A stretch of 20,418 nt of DNA from an uncultured Faecalibacterium sp. (GCA_934553285.1 CAKTFD010000032.1:1-20418); one strand, 5' to 3'; numbered from the stretch's first letter, positions 6,648-15,145 are shown. Program-made: numbers and translations. The notes: a model not told the origin generated them from the letters alone.

Positions 6648-7430
6648 ATGGCATTACTGGAAGCCTCCGGCATTGGCAAAAATTTCGGAGATACAAAGGT
6701 TTTAAAGGATATTTCCCTTACACTGGAGCAGGGTGAGGCGCTGGCCATCATCGGCTCCTCCGGCTCTGGCAAGACCACCCTGCTGCGCTGCCTGAACTTT
6801 CTGGAGCGGCCGGATACCGGCTGCATCCGGGTGAACGGCGAGACCATGTGGGATGCTGCCGACCCCGCCACCCAGCGGGAAAGTGAGATCCGCAAAAAGC
6901 GGCTGCACTTTGGGCTGGTGTTCCAGAACTTTAACCTCTTTCCGCAGTATACGGCATTGCAGAACGTGATGCTGGCAGGGGAGCTGCTGGCAAAGGAGCG
7001 CCCGGACTATAAGGCCAACAAAAAGGCACTGCACGCCCAGCTGGAACAGCAGGCGCGGGAGCTGCTGGCGCAGATGGGGCTTTCGGAGCGGGCAGACCAC
7101 TACCCGCACCAGCTTTCCGGCGGGCAGCAGCAGCGGGTAGCCATCGCCCGGGCGCTGGCACTGCACCCGGACATCCTCTGTTTTGACGAGCCTACCAGCG
7201 CACTGGACCCGGAACTGACCGGTGAAGTGCTGCGGGTGCTGCGGGAACTGGCCGACCGCAAGACCACCATGATCATCGTGACCCACGAGATGCATTTTGC
7301 CCGGGATGTGGCCGACCGCATCCTGTTTATGGATGGCGGTGTGGTGGTAGAGCAAGGCCCGGCAAGGCAGCTTATCGACCATCCCCGGGAGCAGCGCACC
7401 CGGCAGTTTTTGTCCCGCTACGCGGAGTGA
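6648..7430 (+). CDS. Polar amino-acid ABC transporter, ATP-binding protein
   Basis: 260 residues, preceded by AGGAGG at 6632-6637 that overlaps the end of the permease gene. All nucleotide-binding motifs are present: Walker A GSSGSGKT at 36-43, Q-loop in LVFQNFNLFP, signature LSGGQQQR at 156-163, Walker B ILCFDEP with D180-E181, D-loop SALDPE, and switch histidine in IVTHEM. This is the GlnQ/HisP type that drives polar amino-acid import. It is slightly longer than GlnQ (about 240) because of extra residues between Walker A and the Q-loop (near 62-80) and before the signature (near 112-130). No clear terminator follows; the hairpin at 7535-7565 may stop read-through. Confidence 0.94.
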   Translation: MALLEASGIGKNFGDTKVLKDISLTLEQGEALAIIGSSGSGKTTLLRCLNFLERPDTGCIRVNGETMWDAADPATQRESEIRKKRLHFGLVFQNFNLFPQYTALQNVMLAGELLAKERPDYKANKKALHAQLEQQARELLAQMGLSERADHYPHQLSGGQQQRVAIARALALHPDILCFDEPTSALDPELTGEVLRVLRELADRKTTMIIVTHEMHFARDVADRILFMDGGVVVEQGPARQLIDHPREQRTRQFLSRYAE

Positions 7431-7485
7431 GCAAAATCACCAATTCTTCCTGCAAAAAAATAGAAATGTTGATGCAAACCAAGTC

Positions 7486-7514
7486 TTGTAAATCCGGCGC
7501 TGCTCCGCTATAAT
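7486..7514 (+). promoter_or_regulatory. SigA-type promoter of the MATE gene
   Basis: -35 TTGTAA at 7486-7491, 17-bp spacer, perfect -10 TATAAT at 7509-7514. The expected start is near 7521, upstream of the hairpin at 7535-7565 and 97 bases before the ATG at 7618. Confidence 0.85.
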
Positions 7515-7534
7515 ACCTTTCATGAATGCACACA

Positions 7535-7565
7535 ACGTCCTGCCGCTTTCCGGCAGGGCGTTTTT
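7535..7565 (+). terminator. Intrinsic terminator in the MATE leader, candidate attenuator
   Basis: 11-bp stem (7535-7545 with 7551-7561, one U-G pair), 5-base loop, then T's at 7561-7565. It lies between the MATE promoter and its ribosome site, so transcription must pass it. GGACGT at 7580-7585 is complementary to ACGTCC (7535-7540) in the left arm and could offer a competing pairing. It could also stop transcripts from the ABC operon upstream. Confidence 0.8.
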
Positions 7566-7617
7566 CACGGCAAAAACGTGGACGTACCGCTGTTTTTCTG
7601 TGGGTAGGAGGTATTTT

Positions 7618-8982
7618 ATGACGAAAGACATGACGCAGGGCAGCCCGCTCAAGCTGATCCTGGCCTTTGCTGTGCCGCTGATGCTGGGCAGCCTGTTCCA
7701 GCAGTTCTACAACCTGGCCGATACCATTATCGTGGGGCGCTTTGTGGGCGTGGAAGCGCTGGCGGCGGTAGGCAGCGTGGGCGGCCTGAACTATCTGGTG
7801 CTGGGCTTTGTAAACGGCATCGCCTGCGGCTTTTCCATCCCCATTTCCTGGACCTTTGGCGCCAGGGATCACCACGAGATGCGCCGCTACACCGCCAATA
7901 CCGTGTGGCTGTCCATCGCCTTTGCTGCGGTGCTGACCATCGTGACCGTGGCTATGACCCGGCTGGTACTGGTATGGACCAACACCCCGGCCAATATCAT
8001 CGACCTGGCGGATGTGTATATCCGCACCATCTTTGCAGGCATCCCCTTTACCCTGCTTTATAATGTTACCAGCGCCCTTATGCGTGCGCTGGGCGACAGC
8101 AAACGCCCGCTGTATTTTCTGCTGGTGGCCAGCGTGCTGAACATCGGGCTGGACCTTGCCTGCATCATCGTGTTCAAGATGGGTGTGTTCGGCGCAGCCT
8201 TTGCCACCGTGTTCAGCCAGGCGGTGGCAGGCATCGGCAGTATGCTGTACATCATGCGCCACTACCCGGAGCTGCGCTGGAACCGGGAAGAGGGCCGCAT
8301 CAGTGCACCGCACTGTGCAAAGCTCTGCGCCATGGGCATCCCCATGGGGCTGCAGTGCAGCATCACCGCCATCGGCAGCGTAGTGCTGCAGGGTGCGGTA
8401 AACGGCCTGGGCAGCGATATCGTAGCAGCGCAGACCGCAGGCGGCAAGGCCGCACAGTTCCTCAGTGTGCCGCTGGAGAGCATCGGCACCGCCATGACCA
8501 CCTACGCCAGCCAGAACATGGGCGCAAAGGATCTTGGTCGTGTGAACCGCGGCGTGAACACCGCCCTGGGCATCGGCTGCGTGTACAGCGTAGCCTCCTT
8601 CCTCATCCTGCGCGTGCTGGACAAGCCCCTGATCGGCCTGTTTTTGGACGCAGGCGAGACCGCCATCATGGCCAATGCGCAGGACTTTATCTTCTGGAAC
8701 AGCGTGTTCTACATCCCGCTGGCAGTGCTTATCATCTACCGGTACACCATCCAGGGTCTGGGCCATTCCGGCCTTGCCATGTTTGCCGGTGTGGCAGAGA
8801 TGATCGCCCGGGCCATGGTGGGCTTCTGGTTCGTGCCGCTGTGGGGCTACTTTGCCGCCTGCATCGCAAACCCGGTGGCCTGGTTCTTTGCCTGCTTCTT
8901 CCTGATCCCGGCATACCTGGTGGTATTCCGGAAGCTGCAAAAGGAAAAAGCGCAGGAAACTGCAGCCGGAAATGCGCAGTAA
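7618..8982 (+). CDS. MATE family efflux transporter
   Basis: 454 residues from ATG 7618, chosen because TAGGAGG (7604-7610) sits eight bases upstream and because family members start with a short polar MTKDMTQGSPLKLIL. An in-frame ATG at 7522 would add 32 residues read through the terminator hairpin and is unlikely. The protein is almost wholly hydrophobic with about 12 membrane segments in two halves; the N-half motif FQQFYNLADTIIVGR near 24-38 and the second-half QNMGAKDLGRVNRG near 300-313 are typical of MATE/DinF-like proteins. These export cations, drugs or metabolites using Na+ or H+ gradients. The substrate is unknown. Promoter and leader terminator suggest conditional expression. Confidence 0.92.
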   Translation: MTKDMTQGSPLKLILAFAVPLMLGSLFQQFYNLADTIIVGRFVGVEALAAVGSVGGLNYLVLGFVNGIACGFSIPISWTFGARDHHEMRRYTANTVWLSIAFAAVLTIVTVAMTRLVLVWTNTPANIIDLADVYIRTIFAGIPFTLLYNVTSALMRALGDSKRPLYFLLVASVLNIGLDLACIIVFKMGVFGAAFATVFSQAVAGIGSMLYIMRHYPELRWNREEGRISAPHCAKLCAMGIPMGLQCSITAIGSVVLQGAVNGLGSDIVAAQTAGGKAAQFLSVPLESIGTAMTTYASQNMGAKDLGRVNRGVNTALGIGCVYSVASFLILRVLDKPLIGLFLDAGETAIMANAQDFIFWNSVFYIPLAVLIIYRYTIQGLGHSGLAMFAGVAEMIARAMVGFWFVPLWGYFAACIANPVAWFFACFFLIPAYLVVFRKLQKEKAQETAAGNAQ

Positions 8983-9019
8983 GCGTTTATAAAAAGTGCT
9001 TTTTCTTTTTGAGGTTTCA

Positions 9020-9028
9020 TGCTATAAT
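9020..9028 (+). promoter_or_regulatory. Extended -10 promoter of the hydratase operon
   Basis: TG-C-TATAAT at 9020-9028. At 17 bp upstream there is only a T-rich TTTTTC, so promoter strength would rest on the extended -10. Confidence 0.65.
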
Positions 9029-9034
9029 AAATCC

Positions 9035-9145
9035 ATATACGGTTCTACCGTAATGGGGCAGGGCAAAGGCCTCTGAAAAGCTGTTTTTCAGGCGGATATC
9101 TGCACTGCCGGGGCAATGCCCGCAATTGCGGCGGGCGGGAAAATA
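9035..9145 (+). promoter_or_regulatory. Structured leader of the hydratase operon
   Basis: About 130 bases separate the promoter from the start codon. Three hairpins are visible: TACGG/CCGTA (9038-9052), CTGAAAA/TTTTCAG (about 9073-9091), and GCCCGC/GCGGGC (about 9118-9136) around the palindrome CCGCAATTGCGG. None has a T-run. No known riboswitch class is recognised. Confidence 0.4.
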
Positions 9146-9166
9146 AAAAAAGAGAGGCGAATCGAG

Positions 9167-11443
9167 ATGTTGGATATGATCAAATGCAGCACCGGCGGTG
9201 CGTACTATGCCCGTGGAGAATGGGTGCCTGCAGACGGCAATGCACCTGCGGCACTGGCAGCCAAAGGCTTTAGCACGGCAGCCATTGCAGACGCAAAGAC
9301 CGGTACCATGGCCTACAGCATCCTGCAGGCACACAACACCAGCGGCGATGCCGAGAACCTGAAGATCAAATTTGATGCCATGGCAAGCCACGACATCACC
9401 TTTGTGGGCATTATCCAGACTGCCCGCGCATCCGGGCTGGAAAAGTTCCCCATCCCGTATGTGCTCACCAACTGCCATAACAGCCTGTGTGCTGTGGGCG
9501 GCACCATCAACGAGGACGACCACCGCTTCGGCCTGTCTGCAGCCAAAAAGTACGGCGGCATCTTTGTGCCCCCGCACATGGCGGTCATCCACCAGTACAT
9601 GCGCGAGCGCTTTGCGGGCTGCGGCAGAATGATCCTTGGTTCGGACTCTCACACCCGTTACGGCGCGCTGGGCACCATGGCCATTGGTGAGGGCGGCGGC
9701 GAGCTGGCAAAGCAGCTGCTGGGCCGCACCTACGATGTGGCCCGCCCCGGCGTGGTGGCCATCTACCTTACCGGCAGCCTGCCGGTGGGCTGCGGCCCCC
9801 ACGATGTAGCGATCGCCCTTGTGGGCAAGCTGTTCAAGAGCGGCTATGTGAAAAATAAGGTGATGGAGTTTGTAGGCCCCGGCATCGCATCCCTGCGGCA
9901 GGATACCCGCAACGCCATCGATGCCATGACCACCGAGACCACCTGCCTGTCCTCCATCTGGGAGACCGACGAGGTCACGCAGCGCTTCCTGGCCGTGCAT
10001 GGCCGCGCTGCAGACTACAAAAAGCTGGCTCCGGCACCGCTTGCCTACTACGACGGCGTGGTGGAGGTAGATCTTTCTGCCATCCGTCCCATGATCGCCC
10101 TGCCCATGCACCCCTCCAATGCCTTTACTATTGAGGAACTGAACGCAAACCTGGAGGATATCCTCCACGACTGCGAGCAGGATGTGCAGAAGCTGATCGG
10201 CCGCAAGGATGTGCAGCTGGACCTGTGTAGCAAGATCGAAAACGGCAGGCTGCGGGTGGATCAGGGCGTTATTGCAGGCTGCGCAGGCGGCCTGTACGAC
10301 AGCATCTACGAGGCGGCCACCATCCTGAAAGGGCATACCGGCGGCTGCGGCGACTACGCGCTGAGCGTGTACCCCGGCAGCCAGCCCATCATGATGGAGC
10401 TGGTGCGCACCGGTGTCATCGGGGAGCTGATGGCCAGCGGTGCCACCATCCGCACCGCCTTCTGCGGCCCCTGCTTTGGTGCCGGCGATGTGCCCGCCAA
10501 CGGGGCGCTGTCCATCCGCCATACCACCCGCAACTTCCCCAGCCGCGAAGGCTCCAAGCCCGGCAGCGGCCAGCTGGCAGGTGTGGCACTGATGGATGCC
10601 CGCAGCATTGCGGCCACCACCGCCAACGGCGGCATCCTGACCCCCGCCACCGATATCGACTACGACCCCACCGTGCCGGAGTACCAGTACGATGCTTCCA
10701 GTTACGACACCCGGGTGTATCAGGGCTTTGGCAAGGGCGATTACGATGCCCTGCTCAAGTTCGGCCCCAACATCAAGGACTGGCCGGAGATCGCACCGCT
10801 GGGCGATAATCTGCTGCTGAAAGTGGCCTCCTACATCACCGACCCCGTTACCACCACCGATGAGCTGATCCCCTCCGGCGAAACTTCTTCCTACCGTTCC
10901 AACCCCTTGGGTCTGGCCGAGTTCACCCTCAGCCGCAAGGATCCGGCCTATGTGGGCCGTGCCAAGGCTGTGCAGGCGGAGGAAACTGCCCGCCGCGCCG
11001 GTGCAGGGGACGCTGCCCTGCTGGCAAAAGTAAATGCCGTGCCCGGCTGTGAGCAGCTGAGCTGGAACGATATCCAGATCGCATCCACCATCTTTGCGGT
11101 CAAGCCCGGCGATGGCTCTGCCCGCGAGCAGGCTGCCAGCTGCCAGCGCGTGCTGGGGGCCGGTGCCAATATCGTTACCGAGTACGCCACCAAGCGTTAC
11201 CGCTCCAACCTGATCAACTGGGGCATGCTGCCGCTGCAGCTGGCAGGTGCCACCCCCTTTGGCCTGGGGGACTATGTGCTCATCCCCAACGTGCGGGAAG
11301 CACTCAAGGGCGACCTGCAGGAGATTAAAGCCTATGTCCTGGGCGATACCGTTAAGGAGTTCAGCCTGTACATGGCACCGCTTACCACCGATGAGCGCCA
11401 GATCCTGGCAGACGGCTGCCTGATCAATTTCTATAAGCACTGA
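9167..11443 (+). CDS. Aconitase-superfamily hydratase (YbhJ-like), substrate unknown
   Basis: 758 residues from ATG 9167; AGAGAGG (9151-9157) precedes it. The length equals single-chain aconitases. The active-site pattern DSHT is at 160-163 (in GSDSHTRYGALG). The three [4Fe-4S] ligands are visible at C372 and the pair C433-G-P-C436, with spacing of 61 and 3 residues, as in classic aconitases. The usual 'SCTNS' around the first cysteine is replaced by AGCAGGLYDS, so substrate handling probably differs from citrate/isocitrate. A C-terminal swivel domain follows (about 560-758). This matches the uncharacterised hydratase branch that includes E. coli YbhJ (family-level recognition, not aligned here). 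It is first in an operon: the PHP gene begins 13 bases after its stop. Confidence 0.85.
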   Translation: MLDMIKCSTGGAYYARGEWVPADGNAPAALAAKGFSTAAIADAKTGTMAYSILQAHNTSGDAENLKIKFDAMASHDITFVGIIQTARASGLEKFPIPYVLTNCHNSLCAVGGTINEDDHRFGLSAAKKYGGIFVPPHMAVIHQYMRERFAGCGRMILGSDSHTRYGALGTMAIGEGGGELAKQLLGRTYDVARPGVVAIYLTGSLPVGCGPHDVAIALVGKLFKSGYVKNKVMEFVGPGIASLRQDTRNAIDAMTTETTCLSSIWETDEVTQRFLAVHGRAADYKKLAPAPLAYYDGVVEVDLSAIRPMIALPMHPSNAFTIEELNANLEDILHDCEQDVQKLIGRKDVQLDLCSKIENGRLRVDQGVIAGCAGGLYDSIYEAATILKGHTGGCGDYALSVYPGSQPIMMELVRTGVIGELMASGATIRTAFCGPCFGAGDVPANGALSIRHTTRNFPSREGSKPGSGQLAGVALMDARSIAATTANGGILTPATDIDYDPTVPEYQYDASSYDTRVYQGFGKGDYDALLKFGPNIKDWPEIAPLGDNLLLKVASYITDPVTTTDELIPSGETSSYRSNPLGLAEFTLSRKDPAYVGRAKAVQAEETARRAGAGDAALLAKVNAVPGCEQLSWNDIQIASTIFAVKPGDGSAREQAASCQRVLGAGANIVTEYATKRYRSNLINWGMLPLQLAGATPFGLGDYVLIPNVREALKGDLQEIKAYVLGDTVKEFSLYMAPLTTDERQILADGCLINFYKH

Positions 11444-11456
11444 GGAAGTATCTGTT

Positions 11457-12317
11457 ATGGCCTGTGATCTGCATATCCATTCCACCTGTTCGGACGGGGC
11501 GGTGCCCATTGAACGGCTGGCCCCCATTGCCGCCCGCACCGGGCTGCACGCCATCGCGCTGTCCGACCACGACACCCTGCTCAGTGCACAGTATGCCTAT
11601 GCCCATACCGGGCAGGACGGGGTAGAACTGATCCCCGCCGTGGAGCTGACCGGCTACGACTACCAGCGGCAGCACCGGGTGCACCTGCTGTGCTACTACC
11701 CGGACCCTGACTGCAAGGCGCTGCGCGAGCACTGCGCGATCATGAAAGAGCGCCGCAACGCCTGCGCGCTGCAAAGCGCAAAGGGGCTGGAGCAGCTGTA
11801 CCCGCAGTTTACAACAGAACTTGCGTGGGAGACTACGAAGGCCAGCGGGGTGCTGTTCAAAAGCGGGCTGATGCAGGCACTGGAGCTGCTGGGGCTGACC
11901 GATGGCAGCATCTACGGCGAGACCTACCACAAGCTGTTCGGGTGGGATCCCCGGGGCATCGTGCTGCACTCGCCGGAGTATCTGCCGGTGCGGCAGGTGC
12001 TGGACACCGCAAAAGCCAGCGGCGGCGCAGTGGTGTTTGCCCACCCCACCGTGTATAAAAGTATGCCGCTGGTGCGTGAGCTGGTGGCGGAGGGTGCCAT
12101 CGATGGCATCGAGGTATACCACCCCAGCAACAGCCCGGAGGACAGCGCCGAATGTCTTGCACTGTGCAGACAGCACGGCCTTGTGGTCACCGCCGGTACA
12201 GACTTCCATGGCCGCAACCACAAACACCCGCACCCCATCGGTACCTGTACGGCACCGGATGAAACGGTGGAACAGCTGCGTGCCATCGTAGAAAAACGTA
12301 AAAGAGAGAGGATTTAA
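11457..12317 (+). CDS. PHP-domain metal-dependent phosphoesterase (TrpH/YciV-like)
   Basis: 286 residues. The metal ligands of the polymerase-and-histidinol-phosphatase fold are in order: DLHIHSTCSDG at 4-14, ALSDHDT at 34-40, the glutamate in IPAVELTGYD near 62-71, FAHP near 198-201, and GTDFHG near 248-253. This places it with the stand-alone PHP phosphatases such as RNase AM/YciV and nucleoside 3',5'-bisphosphate phosphatases; the true substrate is not shown by sequence. GAGGAAG before ATG 11457 is the ribosome site. It is 13 bases from the hydratase stop and four bases before the TSCPD gene, so the three genes are almost certainly one transcript. Confidence 0.88.
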   Translation: MACDLHIHSTCSDGAVPIERLAPIAARTGLHAIALSDHDTLLSAQYAYAHTGQDGVELIPAVELTGYDYQRQHRVHLLCYYPDPDCKALREHCAIMKERRNACALQSAKGLEQLYPQFTTELAWETTKASGVLFKSGLMQALELLGLTDGSIYGETYHKLFGWDPRGIVLHSPEYLPVRQVLDTAKASGGAVVFAHPTVYKSMPLVRELVAEGAIDGIEVYHPSNSPEDSAECLALCRQHGLVVTAGTDFHGRNHKHPHPIGTCTAPDETVEQLRAIVEKRKRERI

Positions 12318-12321
12318 AACC

Positions 12322-12585
12322 ATGAGCAAGGCATTTTCCTTCCCGAACAAGGGCACCTGCTCCAAGCAGACCAACTTTGTGCTGAATGAGGATCACACCA
12401 TTGCGTCCATCGAGGTCATCGGCGGCTGCAACGGCAACCTGAAAGGCATCTGCCAGCTGGTCACTGGCATGAAGGCCGAGGATGTGATCGCCCGGCTGGA
12501 CGGCACCCTGTGCGGCTTCCGCGGCACCAGCTGCCCGGATCAGATCGCACAGAATCTGAAAAAGGCACTGGAAGAGATGAACTGA
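12322..12585 (+). CDS. TSCPD domain protein (TIGR03905 type)
   Basis: 87 residues. The eponymous TSCPD motif is at 69-73, with glycine-rich GGCNGNLKG near 35-43 and GTLCGFRGTSC leading into it, which are the family landmarks of stand-alone clostridial TSCPD proteins. Four cysteines (C14, C37, C45, C64 or nearby) plus C71 suggest metal or cluster binding, but that is inference. The same domain occurs at the C-terminus of some class II ribonucleotide reductases. The ATG follows the PHP stop by four bases, and the GAGAGAGG ribosome site lies inside the end of the PHP gene. Function unknown. Confidence 0.88.
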   Translation: MSKAFSFPNKGTCSKQTNFVLNEDHTIASIEVIGGCNGNLKGICQLVTGMKAEDVIARLDGTLCGFRGTSCPDQIAQNLKKALEEMN

Positions 12586-12623
12586 TACAGCGCAGCGGGA
12601 CTGCCCGACCTGCGATAAAAGAG

Positions 12624-12688
12624 AGCACCTGTATGCCCTCCCGGCCCTTTAACGGGCCGGGGAGAGGCTGCGGGTGCTTTTACTTTTG
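12624..12688 (+). terminator. Intrinsic terminator of the hydratase-PHP-TSCPD operon
   Basis: Two-tier hairpin. The inner stem CGGCCC/GGGCCG (loop TTTAAC) is extended by CTCC/GGAG with one bulged base; the outer AGCACC (12624-12629) pairs with GGTGCT (12673-12678). TTTACTTTT follows. Confidence 0.85.
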
Positions 12689-12751
12689 TGCGCAGAAAGC
12701 CCCCGCGCAGCACACGGCCTTTTTTGTTTGCCGCTGCCCGACACAAATGAC

Positions 12752-12781
12752 TGATTTTTTCTGCGGTTTTGGGGCTATACT
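12752..12781 (+). promoter_or_regulatory. Probable promoter of the Clp ATPase gene
   Basis: -10 TATACT at 12776-12781 with a weak -35 TGATTT at 12752-12757 (18-bp spacer). No CtsR heptad repeat (GGTCAAA-type) is seen nearby. Confidence 0.45.
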
Positions 12782-12820
12782 TCCAGTGCAGACGATTTTA
12801 TTGCAGCAAGGAGCAGACAG

Positions 12821-15118
12821 ATGGGCATTTGGGAGAAACTGGGCGTAGGCGGTTACCGGGGCTTTTCGCAAACGGCGGCGCGGCTGTTGCAGCAGGCGGT
12901 GCAGCTGGCGGGCAATTATGGCTGTGAAAAAGCAGATACAAGCCATCTGCTGCTGGCAATGCTGCAGCAGGATGGCACGGCAGCGCAGTTTTTGGCCCGG
13001 AAAAAGATCACCGAGCCGGAGGTGCGCCGCCAGCTGGCAGAAAGGCGCAGCGGCCCGGCGCAGCATCTGGACCGGTATGCTATGGCACCGGACCTGCGGC
13101 GCACCATGGATTACGCCCTGATCGGGGCGCAGAACGCCCGGGTCAGCCGGGCGGAGCCGGAGCACCTGCTCTGCGCCATGCTGGAGGATGATGGCTGTGC
13201 CGCAGGGCTGCTGCTGGCTGCCATGGGGCTGCCCCTGACCGATGCTGTGCGGGAGTGCCGCCAGCTGAGCGGGCAGTTCGTGATGCCGGCGCAGCCCCGG
13301 GTGTCGGCCAGCATCCCCCGGGGCAGCCGCGCCAGCGATAAGTATTGTCGGGATCTGACCCGCCGCGCTGCGGAAGGAGAGCTGGACCCGGTGTTCTGCC
13401 GGGAAAAGGAGTTGGATCGCATGGTGGAGATCCTGTGCCGCCGCCAAAAAAACAACCCCTGCCTGGTAGGGGAACCGGGCGTGGGCAAAACGGCGCTGGC
13501 CGAAGGGCTGGCCCTGCGCATTGCAGGCGGGCAGGTGCCCAGAGCGCTGCAGGGGCGGCGGCTGCTGGCGCTGGATATGGCCAGCCTGGTGGCAGGCACC
13601 AAGTACCGCGGAGATTTTGAGGAGCGGTTCAAGAACCTGCTTGAGGAACTGGTGCGGGACGGCACGGCCATCCTGTTCGTGGACGAATTTCACACCATCG
13701 TGGGGGCCGGTGCCGCCGAGGGCGCCATCGATGCAGCCAGCATCCTGAAACCGGTGCTTGCCCGGGGGGAGCTGCAGCTCATCGGAGCTACTACCAATCA
13801 GGAGTTCCGCACCCATATCCAGAAGGATGCCGCGCTGGAACGCCGCTTTGGCAGGGTGCAGGTGGAGGAGCCTGGCCCGGCGCAGGCTGTGGAGATCCTC
13901 AATGGTCTGGCACCGCGCTACGAGCGGTATCACACCGTGTGCCTGCCGCCCCAGACATTGCAGGCGGCGGTAGAGCTTTCGGTGCGGTATCTGCCCGGGC
14001 GCTGCCTGCCGGATAAGGCCATCGATCTGGTGGACGAGGCCTGTGCGGCGGCGCGCATCCGTGCCGAAAAGGAACAGCGCACCCAGCCGGTGCTCACCCC
14101 GGAGGATATCGCCCGGGTGGTGGCGCTGGCCAGCGGGGTGCCCGCTGAGCGGGTAGGTGAGCAGGAGCGGGAACGTCTGGATAAGCTGGAAAGCCGCCTG
14201 AACGCCGAGATCGTGGGACAGCGGCGGGCAGTAGCAGCGGTAGCCGGTGCCATCCGGCGCAGCCGCACCGGCCTGGGCGAGCCGGGCCGCCCCATTGGCG
14301 CTATGCTGTTTCTGGGGCCTACCGGTGTGGGCAAAACGGCGCTGGCGCGGGCACTGGCGGTCAGCTGGTTCGGCAGCGAGAAGGCCCTGCTCAAGTTCGA
14401 CATGTCGGAGTATCAGGAGCAGCACACCGCCGCCCGCCTGCTGGGTGCGCCGCCGGGCTACCTGGGTCACGAGGAAGGCGGGCAGCTGACCGAAGCGGTG
14501 CGCCGCCGCCCCTACAGCGTGGTGCTGTTTGACGAGATCGAAAAAGCGCACCCGGATATCCAGAACATCCTGCTGCAGATACTGGAGGACGGGCAGCTGA
14601 CCGATGCCATGGGGCGCAGGGCGGATTTCCGCAACACCATCGTGCTGCTTACCTCCAACCTGGGCGCGCGGTTCCTGGCGGGGCAGAGCGCGCCGCTGGG
14701 CTTTGCCGCCGGGGCGGAAGCCGTGTTTGAAAAACAGTCTGCACAGGCCGTGGAGGAAGCCAAAAAGTGGTTCCGCCCGGAGCTGATCGGGCGGCTGGAT
14801 GAGCTGATCGTATTCCGCCCGCTGGCTCAGGAAAACCTGACCGCCATTGCGGAAAAGCTGCTCTGCCAGCTGGAGCAGCGCGCTGCCCGCAGCGGGTATC
14901 AGCTGCATCACACCCCGCAGGTGGGGGCAGCGCTGGCTGCCCGGGCGCAATCGGCCTACGGTGCACGGGAGCTGCGCCGCCAGGTAGACCGGGCGGTGGA
15001 GCAGGCGCTGGCAAACCAGATCGCCGCCGGTACGGCCAGCGTGGGCCAGCACTGGACGGCAGACTGCACCGCCGATGGGACCATCATTCTGCGGGAGGAC
15101 GAAACAGCCACCCTGTAA
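12821..15118 (+). CDS. Clp/Hsp100 AAA+ unfoldase, ClpC-like without M-domain
   Basis: 765 residues; AAGGAG at 12808-12813 precedes ATG 12821. Domains in order: double-repeat Clp_N (about 1-145, with HLLLAML and HLLCAML repeats), NBD1 with Walker A GEPGVGKT at 217-224 and Walker B ILFVDEFHT, a short linker, and NBD2 with Walker A GPTGVGKT at 499-506 and Walker B VVLFDEIEKAHP, then a small C-terminal domain. The UVR/coiled-coil M-domain that binds adaptors in ClpC and confers disaggregation in ClpB is absent: KEQR leads straight into LTPEDIARV. LGF at 626-628 matches the ClpP-docking loop of ClpC, so it probably feeds ClpP rather than working as a disaggregase. ClpP is not in the window. Confidence 0.88.
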   Translation: MGIWEKLGVGGYRGFSQTAARLLQQAVQLAGNYGCEKADTSHLLLAMLQQDGTAAQFLARKKITEPEVRRQLAERRSGPAQHLDRYAMAPDLRRTMDYALIGAQNARVSRAEPEHLLCAMLEDDGCAAGLLLAAMGLPLTDAVRECRQLSGQFVMPAQPRVSASIPRGSRASDKYCRDLTRRAAEGELDPVFCREKELDRMVEILCRRQKNNPCLVGEPGVGKTALAEGLALRIAGGQVPRALQGRRLLALDMASLVAGTKYRGDFEERFKNLLEELVRDGTAILFVDEFHTIVGAGAAEGAIDAASILKPVLARGELQLIGATTNQEFRTHIQKDAALERRFGRVQVEEPGPAQAVEILNGLAPRYERYHTVCLPPQTLQAAVELSVRYLPGRCLPDKAIDLVDEACAAARIRAEKEQRTQPVLTPEDIARVVALASGVPAERVGEQERERLDKLESRLNAEIVGQRRAVAAVAGAIRRSRTGLGEPGRPIGAMLFLGPTGVGKTALARALAVSWFGSEKALLKFDMSEYQEQHTAARLLGAPPGYLGHEEGGQLTEAVRRRPYSVVLFDEIEKAHPDIQNILLQILEDGQLTDAMGRRADFRNTIVLLTSNLGARFLAGQSAPLGFAAGAEAVFEKQSAQAVEEAKKWFRPELIGRLDELIVFRPLAQENLTAIAEKLLCQLEQRAARSGYQLHHTPQVGAALAARAQSAYGARELRRQVDRAVEQALANQIAAGTASVGQHWTADCTADGTIILREDETATL

Positions 15119-15145
15119 CACACCCACTTTTCCGCAATTGTGCCA

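Noticed and set aside
7522..7617. Upstream in-frame ATG adding 32 residues to the MATE protein
   Set aside because: The extension is encoded by the terminator hairpin, is not like MATE N-termini, and lacks a ribosome site, while ATG 7618 has a strong one. Kept only as a hypothesis for leader translation.
8983..9010. AAAAAG/CTTTTT motif after the MATE gene as a terminator
   Set aside because: The arms are A/T only and almost touch, so the stem would be weak with no proper loop.
9017..11575. 852-codon open frame on the minus strand
   Set aside because: It is antisense to the hydratase, whose family motifs are unmistakable. The antisense translation is Gly/His/Gln-rich with no recognisable domain and arises from the high-GC codon bias of the real gene.
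12690..12820. CtsR operator upstream of the Clp gene
   Set aside because: Looked for the GGTCAAA heptad tandem repeat on both strands and did not find it.
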